Positions 48,701 to 56,746 of a DNA stretch of 64,000 nt are shown here, piece by piece (position 1 is the stretch's first letter; each line of letters begins with the position of its first letter). The notes below the pieces were generated by a model, which worked only from the letters and a program-made list of their open reading frames with translations, was not told the origin of the DNA and did not search any database. This stretch comes from Candidatus Argoarchaeum ethanivorans (lineage in GTDB: Archaea; Halobacteriota; Methanosarcinia; Methanosarcinales; EX4572-44), in assembly GCA_004193545.1 (NCBI GenBank), contig RPGO01000026.1, positions 1 through 64,000 of the forward strand, in the 5' to 3' direction. A program made the translations under genes and the position numbers.

Positions 48701-51700
48701 TTGAAACTTATGTTCCCTCCGGCAACAGCACCATCCTTATCAAATCCAATAATTAAATCCGAGCAGGGGATGAAGAAATTGTCCTTTTTTGTGGAGTTGT
48801 CGTAAGAGAGGTTAACGAAGACATCGTGTTTTCCGGCTGCGATGTCAGTTGGAATGGAAAGGCTCTCGTATTCTATTTCTCTTTTTTTGTCCGGGTTCAA
48901 AGAAACGAATTTGGAATCAAAGAAAGAGAGAGAAGGAATTGAGGTATTTACCCACGAATTCCAGACAGACGAGCCGGTGTTTGAGATGTTGAGAAGAAGG
49001 CTCATGTTTTGTCTGATACAATAAACCTCATCTGACCTGTTGAAACTCATTATTAGGCGATAAAATCTTGGTATTTCAAAGTATGTGGAGTTAGAGCCTA
49101 TTTTTTCGCCGTTCTCGTATGTTTCTGCGGTAACGATGTAAGTGCCGTATCCGGAATCAAAGGGCAGCGAGAAAGAAGGCGTTTTGCTTGTGGATTCATA
49201 AGCGCTGAGGTTTTCATCAAAACTGTCTTCGTAAATCTTCTTGTTGTCAGGGTCAAGCGTTCTAATAGTAACTGTAACATTGTGGCTGATTTTTTGGTTG
49301 TTCGTGAGGTTGAGCGAGACATAAACATCTTCACCTTTTGCATATTCTTTCTTCTCCGTTTCTATGCCGATGTCAACAGAAGGATTGAAAACCCTAAGTC
49401 CCTTATACGCATACATGCTATTATAGCGTGCTTCAAATCTAGCTGAGTCCAATACTTTCGTAGTATATGTGAACGTTTCCTCGCTATTGGCATCCACCGT
49501 TATTTCTCTATATTGATCATACTTATGCCAAAACCCATACGAGCAGCTAACATTCCTGGCTGTATCTCCATCGTTCTTAACGTGGTAGGTTGCTGTAACG
49601 TTGTTTCCACGAGGGAAATATTCCCCAGGAGTTGTTATCCAGAGAGATATTTCAGAACCTCGATAAATAAAACCACCTGGGGTCTTTGCATATTTACTCA
49701 CCTCAAATTGTTCTGCACCATGCACTCGCTGCACTTCTCCATAACTGTCGTTCACGAGCAGGTAGTCAACATGGTAAATACCGAGATTTGAAGGTACCGT
49801 GTAAACGAAATTAACTGTTTTTGTTCCGTAAGGCGGGATGGCGGAAGTCGTAGCATCCACAGAATCTATAGCTTCATTGCCCACAAACACTTCAAATTCA
49901 ACTTTATCTGCAATTAAATCTATACAACTTGTTATATTTATTGGAATATTTATGAAATCGCCAGAGCTATAATTTTGCAATTCTTTCGGTTCTTTCGCCC
50001 ATGAAATTATGTCTCTGAGCAAGTTTTCCCCATCTTTCGTGGCTTGATTGTGCCCGTAAGCCCAATCGGTGTATGCTGTGCTTACGATCACCGTTCCGTT
50101 GCCGTATTCATACATCAACATCGCAGGCATTCCGTTCTTCGTTCTCGTGAGTAAAATGGTTGCATTTTCCGGATAAGAGGTGAAGTAGCCATCAACGACG
50201 AGATTAAGGGTGGTAGAATCCTGCCCTGACAGTATTGGATGATAATTGCTTATGCCGACTGAACGATGTTGACAGCTCTGGTCTTCTGCCCAGCCATAAC
50301 CACACCAATCCCCTGGTACAGCATCGAATTCGTAGCCGTGCTGCTGTGAAAAGACGATTAGCGTGCCACCATCACTCACATAATTTTCGAGTTTTGAGTT
50401 GAAAGAAGGTAACGAGTCAATACCGAAGAAGCCGCCACTTGGAATTATTAAAATCGGATAATCATTTAATTCGTCTATAGGAATATCAATGTCTACCAAA
50501 GTGATGGATTCGCCCAATTCGACCAAAAGATTTGAACACTCTCTAAAGAAACCATTCAAAAGAATTGGAATTTGTGAATTGGATTTATAATCAAATGATG
50601 AGTCTGTGCTTGCGGAATAACTAAAAGTTGCGACATCGAAGTTATCATCGGGATTGTCATATATTTTTCTAATTTTTTTTACCAGGTCTATCTTATCATC
50701 AAAATCACCATCTGCAGCTTCTTTTATAAGGTCTTCAAGTTCATCAAGATCTTTCTCTGCTTTTTCAGTCAGCTTCACCGGCTTCCCTTTTTTAAATTTA
50801 CTTCTACATTTATATCCATCTTTTCTGCCGTTGCTTTTATATTCTTCTTTATTCCATTCGGTCATAAGGTCTGCATAAGCTTTTCCCAAACCTGCTGCAG
50901 CCATCTCATCCATTGAAGTGGGTGTACCAATAGGACCAGTAGCAAGTGTCCCCGGAATGCTTGTATACAGTGCCCAAGCTGCCTGGCTAGCCGTCATACT
51001 TCCATCTTTTACCAATTCACCGAGTCTTTTCAAATTGTCCGGTGTGACATGACCTGCTGCCAGATTTTTAAATATCCTTCCACGCTCTTGTCCCAGTTCA
51101 AATACCCGTTCAAATGCAGCTGCATAGTCTTTAACACTGCTACAGAAAGCATATATCGATGTTCCGGCAATACCAATCACGGCTACGATAGCTATAATTA
51201 TAAATATAGAGTCCCCAAAAGGGTCAACAAAATTAACAGGATTGTTATCAGCATACACATACGGGGAAATATCCACTCTATTTTTCTGATCCTCGCTTAA
51301 AAATCTCCCGATTTTCGCATCATAATACCTTGCCCTGTAATAGTAGAGTCCGGTTTCCCTGTCATATTCCCTACCTGTAAAAGTGTAAGGATTAATCACA
51401 TCTCCAATCGTTTCCATAACTCCAAAGGCATCATATTTGTACTGCTCTACAATATTGCCAGAAGAATTGATCAGCGAGGTAACGCTGCCTGTTCCATCAT
51501 ATAAATAGAATAGCTCCGTGTCATCTCTAATCATGTTGACAGGTTCGTCCAAACCTGAACCATGTATATATTTTGCCTTTGTATTCCCTTCTTCGTCAAG
51601 CTCCATCAACATATCCAAAAAGTCGTATACGAAGTATGTTGTGTTATTGCTGACAGCTTTGGATACTCTGTTTCTCCATGGACCTGGAGAATAGCCATAA

Positions 51701-54366
51701 GTTACTTTCGTTCCATCAGTGGTTATTGCCTTTACTATCCGATCCCCTAAACCATACTCGTATCTGGTGGTACCATTCGGGCTAACTGCAATTATGAGAT
51801 TCCCGTTTTTATCATAAGTGTAATTCGTAGTCCCGTCTGCTGTAAGTCTGTCATTCTCATCATAAGTGTAATCCACCGTCAAAGTGTCTTTTTTCATTGT
51901 CAAACGATTCCCCATTCCATCATAAGTATACTCAACGGTGTTTCCATCCGGACACTTTACTTCAATCAATCTGTTCATATCGTCATATTCATAATATGTG
52001 TTTTCTCCATCGGAATTCGTCATAGAAAGCCTATTCCCAAAGGCATCATAGGCATAAGAATAACTTGAAATGATTTCTCCATCTATCTTTGAGTTTGTGA
52101 GTTTCAGAAGCCTATCAGCGCCATCATAGGCATAAGTGGTCAGAAAAGTATCGGAACATTCTTCCCTTATTCTTCTACCAGCGCCATCATATTGATATGA
52201 TATAACAGTACCAGAGGGGTCCTCGATCCTCATCAGTCGATTTGCTTTGTCATATTCATATCCTGTCACATTGCCATCCGGATCAATCATGGCTATGCGA
52301 TTGCCACTTTCGTCATAAGTATACGATACTGTCTTGGAGAACGCTCCGTAGTCAGTGGTTTCAGACACAACGCGATTCGAGGCATCATAAGTGTAGCTTA
52401 TCTTAACATCGTCATTCTCTTTGGATAAAAAGTTGCCATTTTCATCGTACGTGTATTTTGTTGTGTTCCCATAGGCAGTGATCGCTATCAACCGATCTAA
52501 TTTATCATAGCTATAGGTAGCAATATTACCATTTTTATCTTTAATCTTGATTATATTTCCCTCTTTATCATAGGTGTATTTCTCGGTGTATCCAAGTGGA
52601 TCGGTTGAAGAAATCACTCTGCCCAACGCATCGTACTTATAGGAATTATCTCTGCCTTCAGGATTAGTAACTTTTACCAACTTCCCTTTTTCATAATCAA
52701 AGTGTATTTCATCTCCTGAAGCACCAGTAGTTGAATCGGAGGAATATTTGGTTTCGTGCCCATTAGAATCAATCATGCTGGTTAAAGTGCCAGTGGCATC
52801 ATAGCTATACGTTGTCTCGTTATAATTCCCATCAATAGTTTTAATAACCCGATCATTATCATCGTATTGGGATTCAAAGGAATTATTATTGGCATCGCAT
52901 ATTCCGATCCTTCGCCCCACAAGGTCATAAGTAAATCTTGTGGTATTTCCTACCGGGTATTTTATCTCAATCATATTTCCATGAGAATCGTAAGAATGTT
53001 CTGTCAGAAATCCTCTAAAATCTGTGATGCCGGAGACATAACCAAAGGTATAATTCAGATAGGTACTATTTCCATTTGGATCGGTAATATTAATCACATT
53101 GCCCCTATCATCATACTCAAAATAAGTTGTGAAGCCTCTTTTATCTGTGGTGCTTGTAGCTAAAAACATATTTTTTTCAGCAAGATGTGCCCAGCTAATC
53201 GACATCGAGTTATTTAAGGGGTCAATGATCTTGATAGTGTTGCCATGCGTATCGTAATCATACCTGTGAGTGTTGCAATTGGCATCTGTGAAACTCAGCA
53301 TATCCATATTGCTATCCCATTCCATTTTTGTAGTTCCACCTGATGGGTCAGTGATTTTTATCGGATTGCCTTTTGAATTGAGTTCCAGTTTAGTAGTGTA
53401 CCCCTGTCCATCTGTTATACGAACAACATCTGTCGCATAGCTGAAGCTATAAACCGGGATGGGGTGATACGTAATATTGGCACCGGGAGCGGTCTGCTTT
53501 GTCAGTTTAATTTTCTCTACCTTGCCGCCGCTGTAATAAGTAAATATGAGCTTTGCTCTATTCAGATCAAGCTTGCTTTCAAGCTTGTGATTGGGACAGT
53601 ATTCATAAAGCGTTGATTTCCCCATCGCATCAGTTACTTTAACAAGGTCTGCAACCTCATACTCATAATTAATCTCTCTTCCAAGCGGGTCTGCAACGCT
53701 ACTAATCCTACCACGCAGGTTGTAATTGAGATTCAAAAATAGACCGGAATCATCGGATATGCGTGTAAGTCTCCCAAATATATTATACTCAAAATTCAAG
53801 TGATTATCATTTTTGTCAGTAATATTAATTATCTTACCATTTGAGCCGAAGTTATATTTCGATCCATCTCTGAGCCAGAGGACAAAAGAACCATCCGGAT
53901 TTTCGGTTAGTTTCGAGTGTATTCCGGGTGGTGCAGTATAATTGTTTCCCATGGCAGGAGGGAATGTGTGCCCTGAACCATCTCTATCAAAGTATGTTAC
54001 AGAACCATCATCATTTTCCACAAGGTGTATATTGTAGTTGTGTGTCCAGCCGAAACCGAAAGGACCATGCGTTCCACTACTGTGGCTGTTATATGCCCTG
54101 ATGATTTCCAAGTCAAATCCGCGTGCTTTTATTGAAATGTCTTTTTCCGGGAGGTATAAATTGCCGTTTGCGATGTTGACCATACCACCAGCAGCGTAGT
54201 AATACCATGGTTCGTAGCCGGTATTACCTGTGTTTGGTGTAGCCTCACTTGAAGATGCACCATCTTTTTTATTCTCCGCCGTAACAGCGCCCGCGAAGAG
54301 CGAGCAGAGCATTATCGCTATGATGAGTAGCGATACCAATTTTATTTTTAGTTCAGGCTTCTTCAT
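39718..54366 (-). CDS. Giant secreted RHS / right-handed beta-helix surface protein (about 4,880 aa)
   Basis: Start chosen at ATG 54366: it follows AGAGGAT and gives a signal peptide (LVSLLIIAIMLCSLFAGAVT); the open frame to 54651 lacks homology. Domain order: RHS/YD repeats (about 40-1050) ending with the core YTFTGREYDRETGLYYYRAR to NPVNFVDPFG; a membrane-like segment (IFIIIAIVAVIGIAGTSIYA) and helical region; a glutamine-amidotransferase-like fold (about 1290-1375, YPILIIPSGGFFGIDS); CARDB/Ig-like domains; a Pro/Glu linker (about 2080-2160); right-handed beta-helix of NosD-type rungs (about 2270-3690, 'NNTLTNSTANSN'); more Ig-like domains; FN3 (about 4430-4520); two PKD-like repeats; CFI-box C-terminal domain (CYIATATYATPLDRRIDVLR) with three membrane helices. 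RHS shells elsewhere encapsulate a C-terminal toxin; here a further 3,800 residues follow. Likely a cell-surface adhesin, matrix or contact protein (inference). Confidence 0.9.
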   Translation of the reverse strand: MKKPELKIKLVSLLIIAIMLCSLFAGAVTAENKKDGASSSEATPNTGNTGYEPWYYYAAGGMVNIANGNLYLPEKDISIKARGFDLEIIRAYNSHSSGTHGPFGFGWTHNYNIHLVENDDGSVTYFDRDGSGHTFPPAMGNNYTAPPGIHSKLTENPDGSFVLWLRDGSKYNFGSNGKIINITDKNDNHLNFEYNIFGRLTRISDDSGLFLNLNYNLRGRISSVADPLGREINYEYEVADLVKVTDAMGKSTLYEYCPNHKLESKLDLNRAKLIFTYYSGGKVEKIKLTKQTAPGANITYHPIPVYSFSYATDVVRITDGQGYTTKLELNSKGNPIKITDPSGGTTKMEWDSNMDMLSFTDANCNTHRYDYDTHGNTIKIIDPLNNSMSISWAHLAEKNMFLATSTTDKRGFTTYFEYDDRGNVINITDPNGNSTYLNYTFGYVSGITDFRGFLTEHSYDSHGNMIEIKYPVGNTTRFTYDLVGRRIGICDANNNSFESQYDDNDRVIKTIDGNYNETTYSYDATGTLTSMIDSNGHETKYSSDSTTGASGDEIHFDYEKGKLVKVTNPEGRDNSYKYDALGRVISSTDPLGYTEKYTYDKEGNIIKIKDKNGNIATYSYDKLDRLIAITAYGNTTKYTYDENGNFLSKENDDVKISYTYDASNRVVSETTDYGAFSKTVSYTYDESGNRIAMIDPDGNVTGYEYDKANRLMRIEDPSGTVISYQYDGAGRRIREECSDTFLTTYAYDGADRLLKLTNSKIDGEIISSYSYAYDAFGNRLSMTNSDGENTYYEYDDMNRLIEVKCPDGNTVEYTYDGMGNRLTMKKDTLTVDYTYDENDRLTADGTTNYTYDKNGNLIIAVSPNGTTRYEYGLGDRIVKAITTDGTKVTYGYSPGPWRNRVSKAVSNNTTYFVYDFLDMLMELDEEGNTKAKYIHGSGLDEPVNMIRDDTELFYLYDGTGSVTSLINSSGNIVEQYKYDAFGVMETIGDVINPYTFTGREYDRETGLYYYRARYYDAKIGRFLSEDQKNRVDISPYVYADNNPVNFVDPFGDSIFIIIAIVAVIGIAGTSIYAFCSSVKDYAAAFERVFELGQERGRIFKNLAAGHVTPDNLKRLGELVKDGSMTASQAAWALYTSIPGTLATGPIGTPTSMDEMAAAGLGKAYADLMTEWNKEEYKSNGRKDGYKCRSKFKKGKPVKLTEKAEKDLDELEDLIKEAADGDFDDKIDLVKKIRKIYDNPDDNFDVATFSYSASTDSSFDYKSNSQIPILLNGFFRECSNLLVELGESITLVDIDIPIDELNDYPILIIPSGGFFGIDSLPSFNSKLENYVSDGGTLIVFSQQHGYEFDAVPGDWCGYGWAEDQSCQHRSVGISNYHPILSGQDSTTLNLVVDGYFTSYPENATILLTRTKNGMPAMLMYEYGNGTVIVSTAYTDWAYGHNQATKDGENLLRDIISWAKEPKELQNYSSGDFINIPINITSCIDLIADKVEFEVFVGNEAIDSVDATTSAIPPYGTKTVNFVYTVPSNLGIYHVDYLLVNDSYGEVQRVHGAEQFEVSKYAKTPGGFIYRGSEISLWITTPGEYFPRGNNVTATYHVKNDGDTARNVSCSYGFWHKYDQYREITVDANSEETFTYTTKVLDSARFEARYNSMYAYKGLRVFNPSVDIGIETEKKEYAKGEDVYVSLNLTNNQKISHNVTVTIRTLDPDNKKIYEDSFDENLSAYESTSKTPSFSLPFDSGYGTYIVTAETYENGEKIGSNSTYFEIPRFYRLIMSFNRSDEVYCIRQNMSLLLNISNTGSSVWNSWVNTSIPSLSFFDSKFVSLNPDKKREIEYESLSIPTDIAAGKHDVFVNLSYDNSTKKDNFFIPCSDLIIGFDKDGAVAGGNISFNISNVGGVDTVFNCSFKLVDWKGKLMHEDVVEDTALSLANKTLAFGIPDQSVNGSYYLFVTCKDKETGKEIELAAVCEVNGLNADLTSDTERKIYFKNENVSILTNITNLDGEIVNGTLHLKIVRTSMPSETKLAPAKATAKLLASYTSSTAEEEESQIEEVPSSSSSAIFSLAMSLYNFLATASAASPLANITPAPTPEPEPEPAQSPKEEFNESYGNESVIKEPVPLPSQSPPTKLTTSPEEPVQSPPINVTPTSEPEEELNETYNPSVVKLSDIIIGNETVWKDEVKILSSNLIINSTGNLTLINTQVFMDCTKDRQYHIEVQNGGEMHISDSEITAKNTNYEYCFQVKSGAKFEMHDSELHECGYTWGINGDLAGLWINTNDTIIENNLITNNYYGIVLFQSNNNTLTDNIANSNYRYGISLKYSNNNTLTSNIANWNKCDHGILLSSSSNNTLTSNIANSNDKHGIYLKSSNNNTLTNSTANSNDEYGICLSSSSSNTLTNSTANSNNEYGIYLSSSSNNTLTNNTANSNHDHGIYLSSSNNNTLTNSTANSNKYYHGIYLSSSNNNTLTSNTANSNDDHGISLSSSSNNTLTNNTAKENSKFDLFIHATSVSHCNNKIDNTTGSGDRPIRYFNSSVSLSDEDLSELILCNADHSDINNITVEGSSTKKNNGILLVQTDFSNLMDINSSNNYYGIYLKSYSCNNSLTNNTMTKNSQDGIYLRDSCTNNTIKNNSVYSNSHSGIYLNDHSNNNTIINNSVHSNSLYGGIYLNDYSNNNAIENNTISSNSDGISFRDASNNAIENNTISSNSDGISFGDASNNNAIENNVIKNNKYKGVDLRKSHNNRIISNNLTSNQGHGIELYGSSNNVIEGNSIEKNKETGIFLSSSNSNKIISNTVISNNDRGIHLYYWRPSHNNNISGNNVSFNSGYGIAIGGNNNILTKNIVYSNDGGINLYGSTSDSILENNTINSNSGSGITISASSYNTLSNNSINNNKRNFGGVFADHHDYDKHFNHSIDTSNTVNGKPIYYLVNEKDKVYDETANAGYFAAILCENITVKNLNNLTNNSEAVFFRKTYNSSVENISGTFNSYGIHLWHSDNNTISNSNLSSNSYGVYMRDASGTEIHNCNLSSNSNHGLYLKDSSKNNQIDNCNISSNSKHGAYIYYSTYNRIDNCDISANNDYGLHFYHSGANKILNSEILGVKSIKLADGSTNCEISNNSISSSDRGIYIYDGSAKIFNNTINADKEGIYFYKRDGSVLRDNTVTSKSYPLYFGTYSDVIYIGQDIDLSNTFNGYKALVLYNTKNESFSNLSFALPKKNTRVTNYGLINLYKCENINIENATVVNHSDYGFFVYKSNVVVIENSTASSNENGIKLWGSRNELRNSTITNNTENGIYAHNAQLAYIVDNEITHNKYGVYPCAGGWAMKAHIQNNTIENNERGIYVDAWNTTIDNNIIKNNSNYEIYCRDYYATIENNTIITDKNAIYLRDSKESEVINNSIVINSGGKYGIYVYSYSCVLKGNKVSLSGDAMGIQISDQPNTFRNNNISISGDAYGFYFNGYKNLAQNFDATNTVNGVSILVLYSKKGTTISNLTAVLPSKVKATNYGIINLYKCKNVTIENVAVANHSNYGIYLSNSNNNTIRNSRFESNSRGVHITGSSANNELISNTMESNSIGVYCGGDGNIITKNVISSNSDKGIYLCSGSDKNNVVSNRIMSNNYGCYGHSNADYNLIYDNLFDNTINAYADDNDNIWNITKTFADGGNIIGGPWLGGNYWSDYHGEDLDGDELADTPLPYNCSGRVSKGGDCLPLVMPLPPKEVLWEKNITINLAAEGETKNIVTEVPASVFEDATGKQKLSTTLYSNTTQIINIIDPFFYITPKNTSLTLETDKMIYKPNETVLIYVEAKNHAGSPVGCNLSIKKDSVEIFNDSFTLAANETRYYTTNTTADAPFTLEGTVDGVVVMDSIGVESPEINASIIAPDVVGLKDFDVGVLIENIGNITAELNVSLDSKRWNITVPEGESQLLETTMNTSIDMTITVVISGDVNETKQRGIICDESAKINITPEPTYLEGEAEISFTINNTGAIDSEFNATFSISSPEEQNITKHFFVPKGENITESISFNLTKGAHLLRYTSPFEEVDVTINILSPPELNITSIYPEEMNFTAGEDVTFVFKVKNIGGSEGEAVLALEMPDFEDTNRTWIRAGDVGNISFNFIIPDDLEEKSYKGIYELDGKREEFTYLVRGANISVDASLDKNMYEDGETAVFTLEIENKCKLDLSLYSRVKFNEYDNVTNFNLTGSGSKTLTFNIPVTFTGDNKILYTVYMNSGRALYINSMYIYEENPEISLYTDRDVYNVGEDVRIHINVNKSDRLNLTAPKFAYNDTISGPTTLNFTLLELRSGTYYVEYTFGNLSFAHPFDVIGYHSKVLEANLYEEVYYSGETLRLGINIEANRNISGLLRMWIYDPENVLIDEFEMNKTLTEGENEIEMSRTLLTNMSGIHVIVYGFYADLSGHSLISLASGAEYFDASPLDAEPPVISNVRATGITTNSAVISWETDEDSDSLVKYGTESGTYTTQEYDSVLVTFHSITLTGLSAETIYYYVVNSTDSSGNSNESVEHHFTTLTIPPSSPNITSFAPPSPVNDAVCHWRMFNVTVNQTVNVSWYLNNSFLFKNESVTEASCTLHAQHVGENNVSAVASNANGTDMQTWVWNVTIPPSSPNITSFAPPSPVRDTEGATQTFNVTINQIVNVSWQINGTEVQPNVSGMAASYTNTSAKVGTWNVSAIVTNANGTNMQTWIWTVGAAPSPCYIATATYATPLDRRIDVLRDFRDEVLMTNPVGETFVSTYYATSPPIANALRANDGLRTVTRLTLITPLVYLSKIALNGILLVFSIGLAVSLLIRRDRTKILKSLLVGAGSILVFIAAIFSLGSAGYAIPFCAGIGAYLLPFVIPVSVGLTVGAIWRGRGKTTSPATGCTTTSRQDST
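46890..47490 (-). repeat. Tandem 66-75-bp repeats inside the beta-helix
   Basis: About eight near-identical units with recurring GTGTTGTT(A/G)(T/C)TCGA(G/A)GAAGACAA(G/A)TAGATGCCGT on the plus strand, encoding rungs of 22-25 residues such as HGIYLSSSNNNTLTNSTANS. DNA-level identity is high enough for unit gain and loss by recombination. Confidence 0.85.
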
Positions 54367-54409
54367 TCTTCTTATCCTCTTTGAAGTAAGATAAAAATTA
54401 AAGCATAAT

Positions 54410-54420
54410 AATATATAAAA
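54410..54420 (-). promoter_or_regulatory. TATA-box candidate of the giant gene
   Basis: On the minus strand TTTTATATATT lies about 45 bp upstream of the ATG at 54366, with a ribosome binding site AGAGGAT at about 54374-54380. Position and sequence fit an archaeal promoter with a short leader. Confidence 0.5.
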
Positions 54421-54438
54421 CTTCCGATTTTTGCATGA

Positions 54439-54454
54439 TTTATAGTCAAGAACG
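54439..54454 (-). repeat. Right arm of the 16-bp inverted repeat flanking the giant gene
   Basis: TTTATAGTCAAGAACG, exact reverse complement of 39527-39542. It lies just upstream of the giant gene's TATA-like box. Confidence 0.8.
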
Positions 54455-54478
54455 TAACTTTTATAACTAATCAGCTCT

Positions 54479-55094
54479 TTGCCTATATTCATGACAAGAC
54501 CTGAATCAATCACCATTGTGCGACACATGAGTGTTGAAGAACTAACCAAAAGAATAAAATCGATAGAAGGCACGATCTCTAATTCAAGCAACAAAGCTTC
54601 ATCGCCGCTTCCAATGGACACCACCGGGAAAGTCGATGCTGACCTTGACACCAGGCTTCTTGACGCACGATTTATGGATTTTATGAAGCTGCCGCAGGTT
54701 CTGGCGGTATTTTTAAGATTCGCTAATCATCTAACGTTGCAAGGAGTTTTTTATCAAGCACGACTTTATCGAGGTTAAGCAACCCCAAAGGTAGTATGGT
54801 GTGGCAAACTCGAGGGCGGTACAGCATTATTTCCCATTTCTACTTTGAGAGAAGTTTTTAAATCAAAGCCCGCGCTCTTCAAGCAAATTCTAATGTCTGC
54901 TGGTTTTGACCGGGTATTTGAACAGGACCAATATTTCGTGCAGAAGAACACATGACACTCCGCAAAGCATCTAAACGAGCCACCTCAATTGACATCGAAG
55001 CAAGCTTTTGCAGATCATAATGATGTGATGAACATCCTTGAACAATGTTAATGCAATAATACTATCATGGAGTTAACGATCCAAGAACACTACA
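54479..55094. other. Debris upstream of the IS630 remnant
   Basis: No intact gene. At 54491 the plus strand reads MTRPESITIVRHMSVEELTK then RIKSIEG, like the start of an IS630-family transposase, but then diverges (LLDARFMDFMKLPQVLAVFL). At about 54830-54955 another frame reads [20 protein letters not shown] and [15 protein letters not shown], which I cannot assign. It seems to be several gene pieces joined together. Confidence 0.45.
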
Positions 55095-55230
55095 AAATTA
55101 CGAGCGAATACTTTTGGATTTTATGCATTAAACGGAAACTCAGTTATCGACTTTAAGGAAAACTCGAAAAAGGAATCGATTTGTGAATTCTTTGGTGAAA
55201 TAAGGTCCGGAAACCCTGGAAAGACCATTG
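55095..55230 (+). pseudogene. IS630-family transposase, fragment left of the IS5 insertion
   Basis: Reads ANTFGFYALNGNSVIDFKEN, SKKESICEFFGEIRSGNPGK and TI, the middle of an IS630 (Tc1/mariner-like) transposase. It is cut at 55230 by an IS5-family element. With the insert and one target copy removed, codons join in frame to the fragment at 56397 (GKTI-VIILDNFSSHRAKD). Confidence 0.85.
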
Positions 55231-56390
55231 AGAATTTCTATTAACCCCCCACCAAACTATTTAGATTAATTTATATATTCTCAAAACATATTTCATACTA
55301 TGTCATCCTTCACTGCTTTTGCACTTCGAGAAGAATATAAACGGCTCGCACTTATTGGAGACAAGCTCTCAGAGGTTGAATCCCTCATAGACTGGGAGCC
55401 ATTTCGTCCAATAATCGACGAAATGTACAACAACCATACAGAGTTGGGTGGAAGACCAAACAATGATGCAATCGTCATGCTCAAAATGATTGTACTTCAG
55501 CAGTGGCATGGTTTATCCGACCTTGAAATAGAAAAACAGGCTACCGATAGAATTTCCTTCAGGAAATTCCTTGGTTTTCCAAAAAACATTCCGGACCGTT
55601 CCACTATTTGGAATTTTAAAAACAGAATCGCAAAAACCGGAAAAGACTCTGCAATATGGGGTGAATTACAAAGACAATTTTATGAAAAAGGTCTGAAAAT
55701 TAAGAAAGGAATGATACAAGATGCAACCTTCATTCAATCCGATCCCGGACATGCAAAGGCAGATACACCACGGGGTGATGAAGCAAAAACACGAAGGAGT
55801 AAGGATGGTACGTGGTCTAAGAAAAGCGGCAAATCGTATTACGGATACAAGTTGCACACAATAATTGATGCGGATTACCAATTGATTCGAAGAATAAAAA
55901 CAACAACAGCATCTGTTCATGATAATCAGGTTGATCTGTCAATGAAAGGTGAAGTGGTTTATAGGGACAAAGGTTACTTTGGGGCGCATCCGAATGGATA
56001 TAATGCAACTATGCAAAGAGGTGTGAGAGGACATCCAATAGGCATAAGGGATGTACTTAGAAACAAACGAATCAATCACACAAGAGCAAAGTGTGAACGG
56101 ATTTATGCTGTTGTGAAAACTGTGTTTGGGTCCGGGAGGGTAAAAGTTACCACAGTGGCAAGAACAGGGGTTAAAATGATGTTTACTGCTATGGATTATA
56201 ATTTGTATCAGTTGTGCACATTTAAAAAGAAAGGCATCATACAATGATTAGCGGTAGCTATCATTAAATATGGAAAAAATTGAGGAATATGAAATTAAAT
56301 AAACCTAAAATGGGAAATAAAGGGCAAAATTATGTCAAAGAAAGGGATTTGTGGGATTGAAGTAGAAAAATTGAAGTTAAAAGGAATTCT
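55231..56390 (+). mobile_element. IS5-family insertion sequence, 1,160 bp, target duplication CCATTG
   Basis: Ends are imperfect inverted repeats: AGAATTTCTATTAACC on the left and AGAATTCCTTTTAAC on the right (reverse complement). CCATTG is present directly outside both ends (55225-55230 and 56391-56396). It carries one complete transposase gene. It sits in the catalytic region of an IS630 transposase gene, whose frame is restored exactly when it is removed. Confidence 0.9.
55300..56247 (+). CDS. IS5-family transposase
   Basis: A 315-residue DDE transposase, apparently intact. The N-terminal domain has FRPIIDEMYNNHTELGGRPN and HGLSDLEIEKQATDRISFRK with FLGFPKNIPDRSTIWNFKNR. The catalytic Asp residues are in MIQDATFIQSDPG and VVYRDKGYFG; the Glu is in HTRAKCERIYAVVKTVFG. 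This is the best candidate for an active transposon in the window. Confidence 0.95.
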   Translation: MSSFTAFALREEYKRLALIGDKLSEVESLIDWEPFRPIIDEMYNNHTELGGRPNNDAIVMLKMIVLQQWHGLSDLEIEKQATDRISFRKFLGFPKNIPDRSTIWNFKNRIAKTGKDSAIWGELQRQFYEKGLKIKKGMIQDATFIQSDPGHAKADTPRGDEAKTRRSKDGTWSKKSGKSYYGYKLHTIIDADYQLIRRIKTTTASVHDNQVDLSMKGEVVYRDKGYFGAHPNGYNATMQRGVRGHPIGIRDVLRNKRINHTRAKCERIYAVVKTVFGSGRVKVTTVARTGVKMMFTAMDYNLYQLCTFKKKGIIQ

Positions 56391-56396
56391 CCATTG

Positions 56397-56692
56397 TTAT
56401 TATTCTTGATAATTTTAGTTCGCATAGGGCAAAAGATACTACAAAGTTTACTGAAGAAAACGGGATTGTATTGGTATTTTTGCCTCCATATTCTCCGGAT
56501 TTGAATCCAATTGAATTCATCTGGAAAAGCATCAAGAAAGTCATTTCACGCGAGTTTATTGTAGATTTAAATCACATGAAAGAGATAATCATTGATAAGT
56601 TTCGGAAATATTCATCACAGATCAGCTTTGCGAAGGGGTGGATTGAAAAGTTTATTGATGAGGGACATAAGTTAGAAATATTAGGTTCGTAA
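56397..56692 (+). pseudogene. IS630-family transposase, fragment right of the IS5 insertion
   Basis: Reads IILDNFSSHRAKDTTKFTEE, NGIVLVFLPPYSPDLNPIEF and IWKSIKKVIS to the natural stop. It contains the second catalytic Asp (LDNF) and the PYSPDLNPIE motif with the third acidic residue. It is the right half of the gene split by the IS5 element. Confidence 0.9.
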
Positions 56693-56746
56693 CTATAATC
56701 TCTGGCTTATTACAAGTCAGATTTTCCAGGTTCGAGTAATCTCTGT

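Noticed and set aside
54366-54651. Upstream extension of the giant ORF by 95 codons
   Set aside because: It contains the TATA-like and ribosome-binding sequences, lacks coding character, and would bury the clear signal peptide.
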